The notes under the pieces were generated by a model, which searched no databases, was not told the DNA's origin, and saw only the letters and a program-made list of their open reading frames with translations. DNA of 64,000 bases from Streptomyces prunicolor NBRC 13075 (lineage in GTDB: Bacteria > Actinomycetota > Actinomycetes > Streptomycetales > Streptomycetaceae), in assembly GCF_000367365.1 (NCBI RefSeq), contig NZ_BARF01000025.1, positions 62,001 through 126,000 of the forward strand. The letters run 5' to 3'. The position numbers and the translations under genes are program-made. Within the stretch, counting starts at the first letter, position 1. Every line of letters starts with the position of its first letter. Shown piece by piece: positions 8,569 to 17,271 of the stretch.

Positions 8569-10179
8569 TCAGGCGGAGTCGGCGTGCTCCTGGTCGTGGC
8601 TCGGCTCCGTCGCCTGCGGTTCGGGCTCGGCGCCGGCGCGGCGGCCGGGCAGGACCGCGAGGACGATCAGTGTGCCGGCGGCCATGATGATCCCGCCGAC
8701 GAGGCTGGTCTGCGCGACACCGTGGGCGAACGCCTCGTGCACGGCGTCGACCAGGGCCTGCGCCTGCTGCGGCCCGGCGGAGGGGGTCTTCGCGATCTCC
8801 TGAGCCACCGCGAGGCCACCACCCACCGAGTCCTTGGCGGTGTCCAGCGCGGCGGCGGGGAGGTGGCCGCCGACCAGGTCGGTCAGCTTGTCCTTGTAGG
8901 TGGTGCCCAGCAGCGAGCCGAGGATGGCGATGCCGAGGGAGCCGCCCAGTTCCAGCGCGGTGTCGTTGGCGCCGCCGCCGACGCCCAGCTCGTTCTCCGG
9001 GAACGAGCCCATGATCGTGTCCGTGGCCGGGGAGACGCTCAGCCCGATCGCGAAGCCCAGCAGCAGCAGCATCGGCAGGAAGTCGCCGTAGCCGGACGTC
9101 TTGTCGACGAGCGTGAGCAGGAAGACGCCCGCGGTGCCGATCGCCATGCCGGTCACCACCATCGGCTTCATGCCCAGCTTGGGGGTCAGCCGCCCGGTGA
9201 CCGCGGCGCCGAGGGACACGGCAGCGGCCAGCGGCAGCAGTCGTACGCCGGTCTCCAGCGCGCTGTAGCCGAGGACGAACTGGAGGAACTGGGTGGCGTA
9301 GTAGATCGCGCCGTAGGTGCCGAAGAAGAAGAACAGGACCGCCATCATCGAGCCGCTGAACGAGCGCTGCGTGAACCTGCGGACGTCGAGCATGGGGTGC
9401 GGGTGGCGCAACTCCCAGGCCACGAAGGCGGGCAGGCCGAGGGCGGCGACGACCGCCGCGGTGACCGGACCCGCGCCCCAGCCGAAGTGCGGGCCCTCGA
9501 TGATCGCGTAGACCAGGCTGCCGACCGAGACGATCGAGAGCAGACCGCCCACGTAGTCGATGCGGCCCATCGCGTCCGCCTTGGAGGGCGGTACGAGGAC
9601 CAGGGCGCCGACGACCGCGGCGACGGCGATGGGCACGTTGATCAGGAACGTGGAGCCCCAGGCGTGGTCCTCCAGCAGCCAGCCCGCGACCAGCGGGCCG
9701 ACGGCGATGGCGAGGCCCGAGGTCGCGGTCCAGGCGGTGATGGCCCGCGCCCGCTCGCGCTTCGGGAAGATCGCGACCAGCAGCGACAGCGTGGCCGGCA
9801 TGACCACCGCCGCGCCCACACCCATGATCGCGCGGGCCGCGATGACCAGTCCGGTCTCGTGGACCAGGCTCCCCATCACCGATCCGCCGGCGAAGATCAC
9901 CAGGCCGGTGACGAGCGCGCCACGACGGCTGTACTTGTCGCCGATCGCGCCCAGCACGAGCATCAGCGCGGCGTACGGGACGGTGTAGCCGTCGACGACC
10001 CACTGCAGATCGCTGCTGCTCAGGCCCAGGTCCGTGGTCATGTCGGGGGCGGCCACGATCAGCGAGGTGTTCGCCATGACCACGATCAGCAGGCTCAGAC
10101 AGAGCACGATCAGGGCGGACCAGCGCCGTGCGTACGGCCCGGTCATCTTGGCGACGGGTGTGGTGGCGAAGAGCGGCAT
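8569..10179 (-). CDS. DHA2-family MFS drug exporter (EmrB/QacA type)
   Basis: A 536-residue, 14-helix drug:proton antiporter. The N-terminal helix SALIVLCLSLLIVVMANTSL leads to the DHA2-typical SSSDLQWVVDGYTVPYAALM. Motif A is GAIGDKYSRRGAL, and antiporter motif C lies in SGLAIAVGPLVAGWLL. A long loop of about 60 residues separates the last helices, and the tail is charged and cytoplasmic. The ATG at 10179 has an AGGAGT site. It is divergent from a TetR gene with two operator copies between them, the standard arrangement for a substrate-induced efflux pump. The transported compound cannot be inferred. Confidence 0.93.
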   Translation of the reverse strand: MPLFATTPVAKMTGPYARRWSALIVLCLSLLIVVMANTSLIVAAPDMTTDLGLSSSDLQWVVDGYTVPYAALMLVLGAIGDKYSRRGALVTGLVIFAGGSVMGSLVHETGLVIAARAIMGVGAAVVMPATLSLLVAIFPKRERARAITAWTATSGLAIAVGPLVAGWLLEDHAWGSTFLINVPIAVAAVVGALVLVPPSKADAMGRIDYVGGLLSIVSVGSLVYAIIEGPHFGWGAGPVTAAVVAALGLPAFVAWELRHPHPMLDVRRFTQRSFSGSMMAVLFFFFGTYGAIYYATQFLQFVLGYSALETGVRLLPLAAAVSLGAAVTGRLTPKLGMKPMVVTGMAIGTAGVFLLTLVDKTSGYGDFLPMLLLLGFAIGLSVSPATDTIMGSFPENELGVGGGANDTALELGGSLGIAILGSLLGTTYKDKLTDLVGGHLPAAALDTAKDSVGGGLAVAQEIAKTPSAGPQQAQALVDAVHEAFAHGVAQTSLVGGIIMAAGTLIVLAVLPGRRAGAEPEPQATEPSHDQEHADSA

Positions 10180-10202
10180 CGGAGACTCCTGGACGATATT
10201 AA

Positions 10203-10247
10203 TTGCTCACTGATGTGCAGGTTATTTTATTGCTCATCGATGTGCAA
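10203..10247. promoter_or_regulatory. Two operator copies between the MFS exporter and TetR genes
   Basis: TTGCTCACTGATGTGCAG (10203-10220) and TTGCTCATCGATGTGCAA (10230-10247) are near copies 27 bp apart. The second is an almost perfect palindrome (16 of 18 positions). They sit 24 bp upstream of the exporter start and 40 bp upstream of the TetR start, so one regulator could control both. Confidence 0.72.
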
Positions 10248-10286
10248 CTATGCCGGGACAGGCCAGCCCCTCCAGGAGGTGTCGAC

Positions 10287-10898
10287 GTGACCGACCGCAG
10301 CAGCGCCAAGGCGCACGTCACCCGCGCCCGCATCCTGGAAGCGGCCCGGCGGGAACTGCGCCGCGACCGCGACAGCAGCCTCGGTGACATCGCGGAGGCC
10401 GCGGGCCTGGCGCGACGCACCCTCTACGGGCACTTCGCCGGACGGGCCGCGCTCGTCCACGGCCTCGCGGCGGACGCCGGGGAGGCGGTACGGCGGGCGA
10501 GCGCCACCGTCGCCCGCACTCCGACGCCGGATCCCGTGACCGCCCTGGCCCACTTCGTCCTCACGCTCTGGCCGATCGGCGACCGCTACCGGACCCTCAT
10601 CGTCCTCGCCCACTGCGACCTGGGCCCCGACCGGGTCGACGCACTGCTCGGCCCGGCCCGTGACACGGTCGCCGGGATCCTCGCCGCCGGCCAGCGGCAG
10701 GGCGTCTTCCACACCGTCGTCCCACCGGGCCCGCTCAGCAGAGCCCTGGAGGCACACGTGCTGGCGCTGCTCGACAGCGTGGGCTCCGGCCGTTGGACCG
10801 ACGACGGCACGGCCGCCGCCACCGCGGCCCTGATCACCGCCGGCGTCGGCCCCGACCTCGCGACCACCACGGTCCACCGCCTGCGACCGTCCCGTTGA
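10287..10898 (+). CDS. TetR-family regulator of the adjacent efflux pump
   Basis: A 203-residue TetR protein: HTH at residues 10-55 (RILEAARRELRRDRD, LGDIAEAAGLARRTLYGHFAGRAAL), then a helical ligand domain containing LTLWPIGDRYRTLIVLAHCDLG and QRQGVFHTVVPPGPLSRALEAHVLALL. The GTG at 10287 follows an AGGAGG at 10274-10279; an upstream in-frame ATG overlaps the operators and is unlikely. It is the probable repressor of the divergent exporter and of itself. It is clearly paralogous to the second TetR at 11721-12356 (shared GQRxGVFHTxxPP segment and DDGT C-terminal region), and the DUF2993 gene lies between them. Confidence 0.9.
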   Translation: MTDRSSAKAHVTRARILEAARRELRRDRDSSLGDIAEAAGLARRTLYGHFAGRAALVHGLAADAGEAVRRASATVARTPTPDPVTALAHFVLTLWPIGDRYRTLIVLAHCDLGPDRVDALLGPARDTVAGILAAGQRQGVFHTVVPPGPLSRALEAHVLALLDSVGSGRWTDDGTAAATAALITAGVGPDLATTTVHRLRPSR

Positions 10899-10907
10899 AG
10901 GAGACCC

Positions 10908-11717
10908 ATGCATCCGTACGACCACGCCGACGCCACGTCCACCGCGTACGAACCCGGTGACGCGCGCCCGCCCCGGCGGAACCGGCGGCCGGTCGTGATC
11001 GCCGTCGGCGCACTGCTCGCGCTGCTCCTCGTGCCCGTCGCCGTCGACCGCTTCGCGGCGGCGCGGGTGGAGTCCCGTACGGCCGAGGCGTTCCAGGAGG
11101 GCATGCGCACTCCCTCGGCGCCGGAGGTCCACGTCCGGGGCTTCCCCGTGCTGACGCAGCTGGCCTCCGGCACCCTGCGGCACGTGGACATCACCGCGCA
11201 CGACATACCGGCGAGCGATGCCACCGGCCCACTGCCGGTGAGCGAACTCTCCCTCCGGCTCAAGGAGTTGAGGAAGTCCGACGACGACACGGAGGCACTG
11301 GCCCGCTCCGCGACGGCGACCGCTGTGCTGTCCTACCCGGACCTGTCCGCCGCCCTGGGGCCGGCGATCTCCCGGGGCACCCGTCCCGACCAGGTCCGCG
11401 CGCGGGTCCTGCTACCCACCGGCGACGCCATCACCGTGGCGACGACCGTCTCGGTGCTGTCCGGCAACCGCATCGCCTTCAGGGACTTCCAGGTCACCGG
11501 TGGTCTCCTGCCCGAGGTGGGACGAGTGGCGCTCGGCACGCTCTTCGAGCGGCCGATCCAGCTCCGGAACATCCCTCAGGGTCTGCGTCTGCGGTCCGTC
11601 ACCGCGACACAGAGCGGGCTGATCGCCCGTCTGTCGGGCGAGTCGGTCACCTTCCGGTCCGACAGTGCCCAGCGCGACGACTCGGTGCGGGGCGACTCGT
11701 CGTACGGGAACGTCTGA
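10908..11717 (+). CDS. LmeA-like DUF2993 phospholipid-binding protein
   Basis: A 269-residue protein with a basic N-terminus and one signal-anchor helix (RPVVIAVGALLALLLVPVAVD, residues 27-47), followed by an extracytoplasmic DUF2993 domain (VHVRGFPVLTQLASGTLRHVDITAHDI and QVTGGLLPEVGRVALGTLF). Mycobacterial LmeA of this family binds phospholipids and takes part in cell-envelope lipoglycan maturation; the Streptomyces role is not established. The ATG follows GAAGGAGA and lies nine bases after the TetR stop, so the two are probably co-transcribed. The next gene converges from three bases away. Confidence 0.85.
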   Translation: MHPYDHADATSTAYEPGDARPPRRNRRPVVIAVGALLALLLVPVAVDRFAAARVESRTAEAFQEGMRTPSAPEVHVRGFPVLTQLASGTLRHVDITAHDIPASDATGPLPVSELSLRLKELRKSDDDTEALARSATATAVLSYPDLSAALGPAISRGTRPDQVRARVLLPTGDAITVATTVSVLSGNRIAFRDFQVTGGLLPEVGRVALGTLFERPIQLRNIPQGLRLRSVTATQSGLIARLSGESVTFRSDSAQRDDSVRGDSSYGNV

Positions 11718-11720
11718 CGC

Positions 11721-12356
11721 TCAGTCTTCCGCGGCGACCTCGTCCACCACGACCCGCGCCTGCTTCTCCGGCACCCCGGCCGCGATGAGCGAGGCGACCG
11801 TCGCACGGGTCCCGTCGTCCTCCAGTTCCCCGGAGTTGACCTCTTCGAGCAGGGCGATCGACATGGCTTCCAGGCCCGCGCTCAGCACAGCCGGCGGCAG
11901 TTGGGTGTGGAAGACGCCGTCGCGCTGTCCGCGGTCCAGGATCGTGGTGGCCGCGCGGCGGGCCGGTGCCAGGATCTCGGTGACGCGCTCCTGGCCCAGG
12001 TCACGGCGGGCCAGCGCCAGGAGGAGCCGGTAGCGGTCCCCCACGGTCCACATCGACAGCACGAAGCGCGCGTACGACCGCTCGGCCGGCTCGGCCCCGG
12101 CATCGGACGGTGCCGGGTCGGCGGGCAGCGCGTCCCGCATGGCCTGTGACGCTTCCTCGGCCAGCGCCTCCAGGAGCGCCTCCCGGCCGGGGAAGTGCCC
12201 GAACAGGGTGCGCCGTACGACGCCGGAGGCGCGCGCCAGTTCTTCCAGGGTGATGTCCGGGTTCCGGCCGAGCTCCCGGCGGGCCGTGGCCAGGATGCGT
12301 TCCCGGTTGGAGCGCGCGTTGCTGCGCTGGGGGACACGGGCCGGGGGCTTGGTCAC
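11721..12356 (-). CDS. TetR-family regulator (paralogue of the 10287-10898 protein)
   Basis: A 211-residue protein from a GTG at 12356 (VTKPPARVPQRSNARSNRERIL); the frame stays open to 12419. The HTH is ILATARRELGRN, LEELARASGVVRRTLFGHFPGREALL. The ligand domain repeats landmarks of the first TetR: MWTVGDRYRLLLALARRDLG, RGQRDGVFHTQLPPAVLSAGLEA and the end DDGTRATVASLIAAGVP. It converges on the DUF2993 gene with three bases between. Its target is not evident, since no similar operator was found at its own promoter. Confidence 0.9.
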   Translation of the reverse strand: MTKPPARVPQRSNARSNRERILATARRELGRNPDITLEELARASGVVRRTLFGHFPGREALLEALAEEASQAMRDALPADPAPSDAGAEPAERSYARFVLSMWTVGDRYRLLLALARRDLGQERVTEILAPARRAATTILDRGQRDGVFHTQLPPAVLSAGLEAMSIALLEEVNSGELEDDGTRATVASLIAAGVPEKQARVVVDEVAAED

Positions 12357-12497
12357 GGACAACCTCGGTGAAGTGCGGGAGCTACGGAGCGGGGGCGAGC
12401 GGTACGCCCAGTCTGGCACGCACCCTCGGCCCCGTGGCGGCGCGGCGCCACGGGCACCGGTCGATCTCCCGCCGTGGTCAGTAGTAGACGCGGAGGT

Positions 12498-13076
12498 TCA
12501 GTAGTAGGCGCGAAGGTACCGGTCGAGCCGGGACTGGGCGTTGTCCACGCTCAGCCCGAGCGCCGTGCCGAGCGCCTCCCCCGGCACATCGTCGGCCTGT
12601 GCCCCGTACGCCGCCTCCTTGCCGACCCGCGCGGCCATGCGCTCCAGCATGGCCACCGCCTTCAGCGCGGCCACCGGCGCCGTGTCCGCGAGCGCGTCGA
12701 GGCGTTCCTCCAACTGCTCCATCAGCTCGGAGAGTTCCTCCGGCAACGGGACCGTCCGGCGTTCGACGGCGTGGATGTGTTCCCACCACTCGTCGTACGC
12801 GTCGGAGGTGTCCAGGTCGTCCAGGTCGTGGTCCTCGACCTGGTCCCAGTCGATGGGATGACTGTCCCCGCGCCAGCCGCACGCGCAGGAGGCCCGCCAG
12901 CCGGCTGCCTTGGGCCGGCCCAGCCAGCCGTTGTAGGCCCACCACTCACGGGTCTCGAACATGGAACTGCCGCTGCCCACATCGATATACACGGACTTCG
13001 GCTCACTGCCGTCGGCGAGGACCGCCCCCACGATGCCCTCGTGGGACTCCCCGAACTCCTCACTCCGCCACGCCAC
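12498..13076 (-). CDS. Conserved hypothetical protein of Streptomyces type
   Basis: I do not recognise a functional family. The 192-residue protein starts at GTG 13076 (VAWRSEEFGESHEGIVG) after a GGAAGGGGG site. It has a Cys-containing CACGWRGDSHPIDW segment that could form a small metal or disulphide site, then an acidic stretch (VEDHDLDDLDTSDAYDEWWEH), a predicted coiled helix (EELSELMEQLEERLDALAD) and a C-terminal helical domain rich in Ala and Met. There is no signal peptide or membrane span. It is followed on the same strand by the sigma factor gene after about 140 bases, which does not demand an operon. Confidence 0.72.
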   Translation of the reverse strand: MAWRSEEFGESHEGIVGAVLADGSEPKSVYIDVGSGSSMFETREWWAYNGWLGRPKAAGWRASCACGWRGDSHPIDWDQVEDHDLDDLDTSDAYDEWWEHIHAVERRTVPLPEELSELMEQLEERLDALADTAPVAALKAVAMLERMAARVGKEAAYGAQADDVPGEALGTALGLSVDNAQSRLDRYLRAYY

Positions 13077-13217
13077 AACTCCCCCTTCCGGCAACCCCGC
13101 GACGGCCGGGCGGGCACCTGAGGTGCCGGCCCGGCCACAGTACGAGAGTGCCGCAGAACGGACATCCGTGGAGGGTGAAATCACCCAACAGCCCGGATTG
13201 TTGGGCCGGATCGCCCG

Positions 13218-14105
13218 TCAGGCGACCGCGGGATCGAGCAGCCCCGCGCGAAGGCGGCGGAGCATCCGGCTGATGAGCCGGGACACATGCATCTGGGAGA
13301 TGCCGAGTTCCTCGCCGATCTCGGCCTGGGTGCGCTCCTCGACATAGCGCATGTGGATGATCTTCCGCTCACGCTCGTCGAGTTCGGCGATCAGCGGGGC
13401 CAACGAGCTGAGGTCGTCGACCAGTTCGAGCCCCGGGTCGTCCGAACCGATGACGTCGGCGAGCACGGTCTCGCCCTCGGCGCCCGCGTCGGAGCTGAGC
13501 GCGGCGTCGAGCGAGGAGGAGGTGTAGCCGTTGGACGCCTTGCGGGCCTCGATGACCTCTTCCTCGGTCAGGCACATCAGCTCGGACAGCTCACGCGTGG
13601 TCGGCGTACGACCGAGGCGGGACCGCAGTTCCTCGGTCGCCTTGGCCAGCTCGACGCGGGCCTCCTGAAGGCGGCGCGGCACGTGGACGGCCCAACTGGT
13701 GTCGCGGAAGAAGCGCTTGATCTCGCCGACGATGTAGGGGACGGCGAACGAGGTGAACTCCACCTGACGGGAGAGCTCGAACCGGTCGATCGCCTTGATG
13801 AGTCCGATCGTGCCGACCTGGACGATGTCCTCCATCTCGTTGTTGCTGCGGCTGCGGAAGCGCGCGGCCGCGTAGCGCACGAGGGAGAGGTTCATCTCGA
13901 TCAGGGTGTTGCGCACGTACTGGAACTCGTGGGTGCCCTCCTCGAGCGAGGTCAGCCGGTCGAAGAACTGGCGCGACAGCTCACGCGCGTCCTTCGGGCT
14001 CACCTTCGACGGCTCGGCGATCATCGGGAGCGCCTCCCCGACCGTGGTCCGCCGTCCTGCCGTGGCCGGTGCCTCCGCTGCCGTCACGGCTGCCATAACG
14101 CCCAC
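13218..14105 (-). CDS. RNA polymerase sigma factor of the SigB/SigF/SigG subfamily
   Basis: A group 3 sigma factor of 292-295 residues (ATG 14096 or GTG 14105). Region 2 shows VRNTLIEMNLSLVRYAAARF, then NNEMEDIVQVGTIGLIKAIDRFE and FTSFAVPYIVGEIKRFFRD; region 3 follows at RLQEARVELAKATEELRSRLGRTP; region 4 has DERERKIIHMRYVEERTQAEIGEELG and ISQMHVSRLISRMLRRLR. Such factors in Streptomyces serve stress and development and are held by anti-sigma kinases. A HATPase_c_2 protein and a SpoIIE phosphatase lie within 3.5 kb, so a local partner-switching circuit is possible but not shown. No anti-sigma gene is directly attached. Confidence 0.95.
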   Translation of the reverse strand: MGVMAAVTAAEAPATAGRRTTVGEALPMIAEPSKVSPKDARELSRQFFDRLTSLEEGTHEFQYVRNTLIEMNLSLVRYAAARFRSRSNNEMEDIVQVGTIGLIKAIDRFELSRQVEFTSFAVPYIVGEIKRFFRDTSWAVHVPRRLQEARVELAKATEELRSRLGRTPTTRELSELMCLTEEEVIEARKASNGYTSSSLDAALSSDAGAEGETVLADVIGSDDPGLELVDDLSSLAPLIAELDERERKIIHMRYVEERTQAEIGEELGISQMHVSRLISRMLRRLRAGLLDPAVA

Positions 14106-14237
14106 CCCATTCGTCCGAAGGAACTGTCGACAAGAGCCCCCTGCCCCGGTTCTCGCGACTCACTCCCCCTCATCCGGCCAAATCCGGGGCGCGCACCTCG
14201 CTTTACGTATCGAAGTACCCCACGAAGTACCCGCGGT

Positions 14238-15050
14238 CTACGCGTTCTTGGCGCCGACGCCCGCGTACACCCAGTACTCCGACGGGTTTTCGGGGATCTC
14301 GTCCGCCGGGTCCGGGCGCCACAGGGGGACGTAGGTCAGGCCGGGCGCGACGAGGTCGAAGCCGTCGAACAGGCCGAGGATCTCGTCGTAGGAACGTGCG
14401 GTGACCGGCGAAGTGGCCCTGGCGCTGTACAACTTGCCCACGGCCGCCGCGGTGTCCGGGCGATCCTCGTTCGTGGCGTGACTCATGGCCAGCCAGCTGC
14501 CGTCGGGCAGTTCGTCGCGGAAGGCGGCGACGATGCCGGCCGGGTTCTCGGCAGGTGTGACGAAGTGCAGGATCGTGATCATCAGGACGGCGACGGGCCG
14601 CTCGAAGTCGATCAACTTCCGTACCTGCGGGGAGGACAGTACGTCGGCCGGTCTGCGGATGTCGCCGTCGACGACGTCCGCGTCCGGGTTGTCGGCGAGC
14701 AGGGAGGTGCTGTGCGCGACGGCCACCGGGTCGTTGTCCACGTAGACCACGCGGGCTCCGGGGCTGGCGGCCTGCGCGACCTCGTGGACGTTGCCCTGGG
14801 TGGGGATGCCCGAGCCGAGGTCGATGAACTGCCGTATGCCGGAGGCCACTAGGAAGCGCACGGCACGGCCGAGGAAGTCGCGGTTGGCGCGGGCCAGGGT
14901 GCGGACCTGGGGGTCGATCGCGGTGAACGCGGCCAACGCCTCGCGGTCTATGGCGAAATTGTGTTCACCGCCCAGCATCGCGTCGTACATGCGGGCGACA
15001 CTCGCCTTGTGCGGATCGATCCCCTGCGGCAGACCTGCGCTCTCCGGCAC
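14238..15050 (-). CDS. SAM-dependent methyltransferase, PF04672 (DUF574) family
   Basis: About 270 residues; start GTG 15050 (or 15053) after AAGGGAG, while the frame is open to 15224. The N-terminus PHKASVARMYDAMLGGEHNFAIDREA is diagnostic of this actinomycete family. The SAM-binding site is FIDLGSGIPTQGNVHEVAQ with VVYVDNDPVA and the acidic VVDGDIR; AVLMITILHFV and the C-terminal YWVYAGVGAKNA complete the fold. The substrate is unknown for the family. A second member, about a third identical by eye, lies at 18477-19304. It is divergent from the SpoIIE phosphatase gene. Confidence 0.88.
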   Translation of the reverse strand: MPESAGLPQGIDPHKASVARMYDAMLGGEHNFAIDREALAAFTAIDPQVRTLARANRDFLGRAVRFLVASGIRQFIDLGSGIPTQGNVHEVAQAASPGARVVYVDNDPVAVAHSTSLLADNPDADVVDGDIRRPADVLSSPQVRKLIDFERPVAVLMITILHFVTPAENPAGIVAAFRDELPDGSWLAMSHATNEDRPDTAAAVGKLYSARATSPVTARSYDEILGLFDGFDLVAPGLTYVPLWRPDPADEIPENPSEYWVYAGVGAKNA

Positions 15051-15121
15051 CACAACTCCCTTTCGCCCCAGGTTCCTTGACGCGTCATCATATAGTTGCC
15101 GAGGAAAGCACGGCAGACCGC

Positions 15122-16543
15122 TTGTCCCCCCACGCCACGCGGCCGGTCCCCACCCGGAAAGGCACGACCCTGCGGAACGAACCGCGCAGTCACATCGGTG
15201 ACGCACCCTCTGCCGGGCCCCCACGCCGCAGGCAGGTCTTCGCTCCCGCCGCGGACGTGATCGGCTCGGAGCTCGACCTGCGGCTGACCGGCAGCCATGT
15301 CGTGCACGCGCTGACGCCCGGTTTCTGCGACGCGGCGTCGGTGTATCTGCTGGAGCGGTGGGTGCTGGAGGAGAACGCGTATCCGGCCGTGGATCCGCCG
15401 CAGATCGAGGCGCGTCGGCTGGCGGTGCGGGTGGGCACGGAGGCGCCCGAGAGCTGGGACGGAGTACTGCCGGTCGGTGAGGTGGTCGTCTTCCCGCGCG
15501 AGACCCCGTACGCGCGCGCCCTCGCCAGCGGTCATTCGCAGGTCCTCGACGGAGTGGACAAGCACACCTCCGAGCGGCTGCTGGCCTCCGCGGGCGGGGA
15601 CGCGCAGCTCGTAGACGACCTGCTGGGGACGGCGTCCTTCCTCGTGGTCCCGCTCCAACTGCGGGGCGCCACCGTCGGGTTCGTCGCCTGCACGCGCGGC
15701 CCGGACCGGGACCCGTTCCTGCCCGGCGAGGCCGTGGCCGTGGAGTCGCTGGCGGCCCGGGCGAGCGTCGCCCTGGACAACGCGCGCCGCTACGAACGCG
15801 AGCGCCGCACCGCGCTGGCCATCCGCAACAGCCTGCTCCCGGACCCGGCCCAGGCGTTCCACGGCTGCCGCATCGCGCACGGTTATCTCCCGGCCGGCCA
15901 GGGCAACATCATCGGCGGCGACTGGTTCGACGTCCTGCCCCGTCCCGGCGGCCGGGTCGGCCTGGTGGTCGGCGACGCGATGGGGCACGGCCCCGAGTCC
16001 GCCGTGGCCATGATCCAGTTGCGTACGGCCGTGCGCACCCTGGCCCGGCTCGACATGGAACCGGCCGAACTCATGCGCAGACTCGACGAGTTGGCGTACG
16101 ACACCCCGGGCGCGTCGTTCGCGACCTGCATCTACGCCGAGTGGGACGCCCGGGCGCACACCTGCACCCTGGTCGGCGCGGGCCACCCGCCGCCGCTGCT
16201 GCGCGGCCCGGACGGAGTGGCCGCACCGGTCACGCTCGCCAGCGCGGGACTGCCGCTGGGGCTCGGCACGGGCAACTACGAGGCCACGGTGCTGACCATC
16301 GACGAACCGGCACTGCTCCTGTTGTACAGCGACGGGTTGGTCGAGTCGCGGCACGCCGACATCGACCAGGAGATCGCCTCGCTGGCCAGGGCCCTCGACA
16401 CGGCCGCCGCCGAACCCACGCCGGCCGACGGACCGGAGGGCTTCCCCTCGCTGTGCGCGCGGTTGCTGCGCGCCCCCTCCGCCACGCACGGCGCGGACGA
16501 TCGCACCTTGCTGCTGGCCGAGTTGACGCCCGCGACCACCTGA
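15122..16543 (+). CDS. GAF-SpoIIE (PP2C-type) serine phosphatase
   Basis: About 473 residues. A GAF-like sensor region covers roughly residues 30-200 (VVPLQLRGATVGFVACTRG, then the linker helix ARASVALDNARRYERERRTAL). The SpoIIE/PP2C domain follows with GGDWFDVLP, GDAMGHGPESAVAMIQLR, GAGHPPPLL, SDGLVE and the final ADDRTLLLAEL, keeping the metal-binding aspartates. Proteins of this type dephosphorylate anti-anti-sigma factors in partner-switching systems. The start is unclear: TTG 15122 follows GAGGAAAG at a long spacing, and TTG 15077 is an alternative. The neighbouring sigma factor and HATPase protein make a sigma-control role likely. Confidence 0.9.
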   Translation: MSPHATRPVPTRKGTTLRNEPRSHIGDAPSAGPPRRRQVFAPAADVIGSELDLRLTGSHVVHALTPGFCDAASVYLLERWVLEENAYPAVDPPQIEARRLAVRVGTEAPESWDGVLPVGEVVVFPRETPYARALASGHSQVLDGVDKHTSERLLASAGGDAQLVDDLLGTASFLVVPLQLRGATVGFVACTRGPDRDPFLPGEAVAVESLAARASVALDNARRYERERRTALAIRNSLLPDPAQAFHGCRIAHGYLPAGQGNIIGGDWFDVLPRPGGRVGLVVGDAMGHGPESAVAMIQLRTAVRTLARLDMEPAELMRRLDELAYDTPGASFATCIYAEWDARAHTCTLVGAGHPPPLLRGPDGVAAPVTLASAGLPLGLGTGNYEATVLTIDEPALLLLYSDGLVESRHADIDQEIASLARALDTAAAEPTPADGPEGFPSLCARLLRAPSATHGADDRTLLLAELTPATT

Positions 16544-16584
16544 ACAGGCCGCGGGCGCCCTCGCCCCCCTCCGCGTGTGCGGCG

Positions 16585-17031
16585 TCAGTAGCCGGTGGTC
16601 AGTGTGGCCCACACGGCCTTTCCGCCGGTGAGCGCCGATCTGTCGACGCCCCACGTGTCCGCGATGGCCTGCACGATGAACAGTCCGCGTCCGCTCTCGT
16701 CGTCGACGCACGGCTCGCAGCGGGAGAGATCACTGCCCGTGTAGTCGTGATCGTGGACCTCGACGCGCAGACTACGGTCGGTGACGAGCCCGACACCGCA
16801 CAGGAGCCGGGCGCTCGGCGTGTGGCACACCCCGTTGGTGGCCAACTCGGAGATGAGCAGCACCGCGTCGTCACGCACCTCCTCGGGCAGGCCCCACTTG
16901 GCCAGTTGCGCACCCATGGAGTGCCGGGCGGTCCGGACGCCGGAGCGGTGCGCCGGGAGTTCCAGCCAGTGCGCCAGGTCCGGGCTCGCGACGTCTAAAA
17001 GCTGCGGGGAGGGAGTCGTGTGGGGGGACAC
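16585..17031 (-). CDS. ATP-binding anti-sigma-type regulatory protein (HATPase_c_2)
   Basis: A 148-residue GHKL ATPase-fold protein from GTG 17031 (VSPHTTPSPQLLDV); the frame stays open to 17154. The N-box is ELATNGVCHT, the G1 box DDESGRGLFIVQAIAD, and the final ALTGGKAVWATL corresponds to the G2 region. This single-domain form resembles RsbW/SpoIIAB-like kinases and is very common in Streptomyces, often divergent from an XRE-DUF5753 gene as here. It could phosphorylate an antagonist or bind a sigma factor; no partner is encoded in direct operon. Confidence 0.88.
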   Translation of the reverse strand: MSPHTTPSPQLLDVASPDLAHWLELPAHRSGVRTARHSMGAQLAKWGLPEEVRDDAVLLISELATNGVCHTPSARLLCGVGLVTDRSLRVEVHDHDYTGSDLSRCEPCVDDESGRGLFIVQAIADTWGVDRSALTGGKAVWATLTTGY

Positions 17032-17271
17032 GGTGGTTCGCCTTCCATCGGGGGCGGGCGCAGGCGGGAGACGCACAGCATCAGCAACCGGCCTGCCGGA
17101 GTTGGGGTGTTCCAGCGGGAGGCCGAGGTAGCTCACACAAGTAACTATGCCCATAGCTCAGTTCAAGCTGCAACCGACTCCCTGATAATTTCAGAACGTC
17201 GGTTTCCGTCTGGCGACATCAGCAAGTCGCTGTCAGACTAATGCCGGTGACAGTCCCTCAGGAGGTTGGGC

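Noticed and set aside
8314..10290. 658-codon plus-strand frame across the DHA2 exporter
   Set aside because: Its product is Asp/Arg/Gly-rich without domains and it is antisense to a gene with clear 14-helix transporter sequence.
14948..16711. 587-codon minus-strand frame opposite the SpoIIE phosphatase
   Set aside because: No motifs; the plus strand carries all GAF/SpoIIE signatures, so this frame is an antisense artefact.
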